From Casp-Chloro-G3 sp002816715 (GTDB lineage Bacteria; Chloroflexota; Dehalococcoidia; Lucifugimonadales; UBA3495), in assembly GCA_027623815.1 (NCBI GenBank), contig JAQBUV010000091.1, forward strand, positions 1 through 8,740: a stretch of DNA of 8,740 nucleotides. The letters are read 5' to 3'. Below the pieces are notes generated by a model that was not told the DNA's origin, did no database searches, and saw nothing but the letters and a program-made list of their open reading frames with translations. Shown here piece by piece: positions 6,667 through 8,740 of this stretch; the first letter of the stretch is position 1; each line of letters starts with the position of its first letter. The position numbers were made by a program, and so were the translations under genes.

Positions 6667-6975
6667 AAACAAAGACTGCGATGTTAGCGATTCCCCAAAA
6701 AATATCAGCACACCTTGCCGGTAGCATCCTCGACCTGGAGGCCATCGGTGGTTCATTCCCCGGTGACCGCTTGGGGGATGGTATACCGTCGGCCAGATTC
6801 CGGGCCAAGGTGCCGGGTATGGGAGTACATACTGATCTGCCCCGGGGCCATCCCCTCTCCGCGCCGGTTTTTCGAGACTGACCAGGGATTCATGGGGTAC
6901 TTCTTGGGTATTAATGTGTCGGTTATCCGCAAAATAGGGACAAGCCCAATTGAAAACACTGTGGGAGGTTCAATC

Positions 6976-8740
6976 ATGATAAGCAAATTGTTTAAGACAT
7001 CCAGGGTGATCTCATTCACCGCGTTGATGATGCTGCTCCTGGTAGCCGTGGCCTGTGGCTCCGCGGCAGCACCGGCGACATCAGCCCCGGACACGTCGGG
7101 ATCAGGCGCATCATCGGCAGTACCCACCGCTGTGGTCCAGCCCGCCGATCCCTCCGAATCTATGGGCGAGATTATGGTCAACCCCGGCCGGGTGACCCTA
7201 ATGGTAGGGGAGTTTCAATCAGAACACTTTGACACCAACTATGGCCCCACGGGCAAGGAAATACGGAAGAATTTCCACGGCCATTTGACCTCCTGGGATC
7301 TTGTCGATGGGGCAATGGAAATAGTCCCAGGCATCGCCTCCAAGTGGGAATTATCTGATGGTGGCAGGACCACTACCTACACCATTATGAAAGGGGCCAA
7401 ATTCCATGACGGCAGCGAGATAACTGCCGAGGATGTTTTGTGGACCCTCCAGCATGGCATGGGGAAGCAAGCATTGGAATATTCAAAGAGCTCGCCTGGC
7501 ATCAACTACGCCACCATACTGGAGAGCATCCAGCAGACCGGGCCCGACCAGGTCAGTATTACCACCGAGGTACCCTCCCCTGAGTTAGCGGTTTACATCT
7601 CGGAGAATGAGGGTGGAGCTGCCCAAGGCGAGGTCATGCCCGCCCGGGCCAGTCTGCACGATGTAGATGAGGCAGATGCTTACCAAGCCAACCCCATCGG
7701 CTCTGGCCCCGGCAAACTGGTGGAGCACGTCCAGTTGGAGTCGTTCCTCTTCGAGCGGTTCGATGACTTCTACTATCAGCCCGCCAACGGTTTCCCCACC
7801 GATAAACGTTACCAATTCACCGAGTTAGAGTTGGAGTTGGTCCCTGAGGAATCCACCCGGGCGGCGGCCCTACAGGCCGGTGAAGCGGATATTGGTCAAG
7901 TTAGCCTGGGGCAACGCAGTCAAGTCGAAGATGGGGGCGGGCACCTGGTATTCAGCGGTGAATCAGTAATTATCGAGTCACACCTGTGGGGATGCTGGAA
8001 ACCTGAGTTCGCCTGCTCCGACAAAAGGGTGCGTCAAGCCCTGAACTACGCCGTCAACAAAGAGCAGCTGCGGGGCCTCTTGGGCGGACCTGATGTCATG
8101 GTGAACAAGGGATGGTGGGTGGTTACCCCCAGCACGATCGGATACAGCCCGGAGCTGGATCCCTGGCCCTTCGATCCGGATAAGGCCCGCCAACTGATGG
8201 CAGAAGCGGGTTACAAGACCCCTGACAACCCTTCAGGCAAGGATTACGGCAAATTGGTGATCAACACTTACGCCGATGGTTTGATACCCACCCTGATCGA
8301 GGCGGCGCAACTGACCGCCGAATTCTGGAAGACGGAATTGGGGATAGACGCGGAAGTAAGGGTCTGGGATAAAGCGACCTTCGGCAACACCCGCACGCTC
8401 CGGTTTGAGGATTTTGACGGCACAATCAATATGGCGGCACAAAACACCAGGCTGGATGCAGCGGGGGTTTCGCGGCTCTACTTCTTGACCAGAATGAAGG
8501 ATGGCCCGTCATCAAGGGTGACCGCCGACCCCGAAATATTTGCCCTGCTGGAAGAAACTCTAGCTGAAACCGGCACAGCAAATGCCGAAGCAGCCTTCAA
8601 TAGCGCGTTCCTGAGGCTGCGGGATGAGGCCTATCAAATTAATTTTGGCTATCTCAATTCCCCCTGGGGCGTGGGGCCCCGAATCAAGTCCTGGGAGCCC
8701 TACCTGGTTTGTGAATATGCCTGTGCGCTGCACACCATAG
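6976..8740 (+). CDS. Second family-5 solute-binding lipoprotein, 3' end cut by the window
   Basis: The frame stays open for 588 codons from the ATG at 6976 to the window edge, with GGGAGG seven bases before the start. The signal peptide closely resembles that of the first binding protein: both have SRV at 9-11, the lipobox cysteine at 27, and the mature start CGSAA. An Ala/Ser/Thr/Pro linker follows. The SBP_bac_5 signature spans about 119-155 (GIASKWELSDGG..., F-H-D-G, T-A-E-D-V). NPIGSGPGKL marks the mid-domain, and DKRVRQALNYAVNKEQL (349-365) and FDPDKARQLMAEAGY (399-413) are standard family segments. Little is likely missing from the C terminus given the family's length. Extra cysteines lie at 340, 347, 579 and 583. 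The mature domain differs clearly from the first binding protein, so the ligand probably differs. Any partner permease genes would lie beyond the window. Confidence 0.92.
   Translation, partial: MISKLFKTSRVISFTALMMLLLVAVACGSAAAPATSAPDTSGSGASSAVPTAVVQPADPSESMGEIMVNPGRVTLMVGEFQSEHFDTNYGPTGKEIRKNFHGHLTSWDLVDGAMEIVPGIASKWELSDGGRTTTYTIMKGAKFHDGSEITAEDVLWTLQHGMGKQALEYSKSSPGINYATILESIQQTGPDQVSITTEVPSPELAVYISENEGGAAQGEVMPARASLHDVDEADAYQANPIGSGPGKLVEHVQLESFLFERFDDFYYQPANGFPTDKRYQFTELELELVPEESTRAAALQAGEADIGQVSLGQRSQVEDGGGHLVFSGESVIIESHLWGCWKPEFACSDKRVRQALNYAVNKEQLRGLLGGPDVMVNKGWWVVTPSTIGYSPELDPWPFDPDKARQLMAEAGYKTPDNPSGKDYGKLVINTYADGLIPTLIEAAQLTAEFWKTELGIDAEVRVWDKATFGNTRTLRFEDFDGTINMAAQNTRLDAAGVSRLYFLTRMKDGPSSRVTADPEIFALLEETLAETGTANAEAAFNSAFLRLRDEAYQINFGYLNSPWGVGPRIKSWEPYLVCEYACALHTI

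Larger units (their letters stand above)
6132..6975. other. Intergenic stretch of about 840 bases without a supported gene
   Basis: No reading frame here has a ribosome site, family motif or clean length; the short frames at 6431-6616 and 6535-6756 (minus) and 6681-6881 (plus) match nothing I recognise. The stretch has three parts: 6132-6360 is mixed sequence with one hairpin (GCCGCT 6195-6200 against AGCGGC 6208-6213); 6361-6540 is very AT-rich with a promoter-like element and several palindromes; 6541-6975 is GC-richer, with a nested hairpin, and could be a long leader or decayed coding DNA. Confidence 0.55.

Noticed and set aside
6753..7181. Minus-strand open frame of 142 codons
   Set aside because: It overlaps the signal peptide and linker of the second binding protein, is low in complexity there, and has no ribosome site or recognisable domain.
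8460..8469. AGCGGGGGTT, matching the tRNA 3' end at 6061-6070, as a possible attachment-site repeat
   Set aside because: Only ten bases match, and the second copy is in-frame coding sequence of the binding protein. No integrase or transposase gene is present.
1..8740. CRISPR array, transposon or prophage
   Set aside because: I saw no regularly spaced repeats, terminal inverted repeats with a transposase, or phage genes.

Overview
The window carries one ABC-type peptide/nickel-like importer cluster, a membrane-anchored beta-propeller protein upstream, an unusual initiator-type tRNA, and a second solute-binding lipoprotein that runs off the right edge. The Cys-anchored family-5 binding proteins with low-complexity linkers, the zinc-ribbon/PQQ-propeller protein, the ...TACCA end of the tRNA and the moderately GC-rich coding DNA broken by very AT-rich leaders suggest an uncultured Chloroflexota bacterium, perhaps Dehalococcoidia/SAR202-like. 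That assignment is an inference from style, not from a marker gene.

Layout, all protein genes on the + strand. 1-250: leader with no convincing gene. 251-1678: zinc ribbon, one membrane helix and an eight-fold PQQ-like repeat propeller. 1679-2055: intergenic, with an 18-bp tandem repeat (1688-1735), a strong sigma70-like promoter (1828-1857) and two identical 10-bp palindromes just downstream of it (1879-1905). 2056-3885: extracellular solute-binding lipoprotein. 3886-4044: two strong hairpins without a T tract. 4045-5004 and 5051-5968: the two permease subunits (DppB/OppB-like and DppC/OppC-like). 6012-6045: a classic intrinsic terminator. 6057-6131 (minus strand): an initiator tRNA-Met-like gene with stem defects. 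6132-6975: about 840 bases with no supported gene, holding a promoter-like sequence inside a cluster of short palindromes, and a nested hairpin. 6976-8740: a second family-5 solute-binding lipoprotein, open at the right edge but probably nearly complete.

The binding protein captures a peptide or similar small solute outside the membrane and hands it to a heterodimeric permease channel. The two ATPase subunits usual for this family (DppD/DppF-like) are absent between the second permease and the terminator, so they must be encoded elsewhere. The second binding protein has its own leader and could feed this permease pair or another one. I did not find a clearly new multi-gene system. The features most worth a second look are the damaged initiator tRNA, the palindrome arrays at both binding-protein promoters, and the hairpin pair that separates binding protein from permeases.
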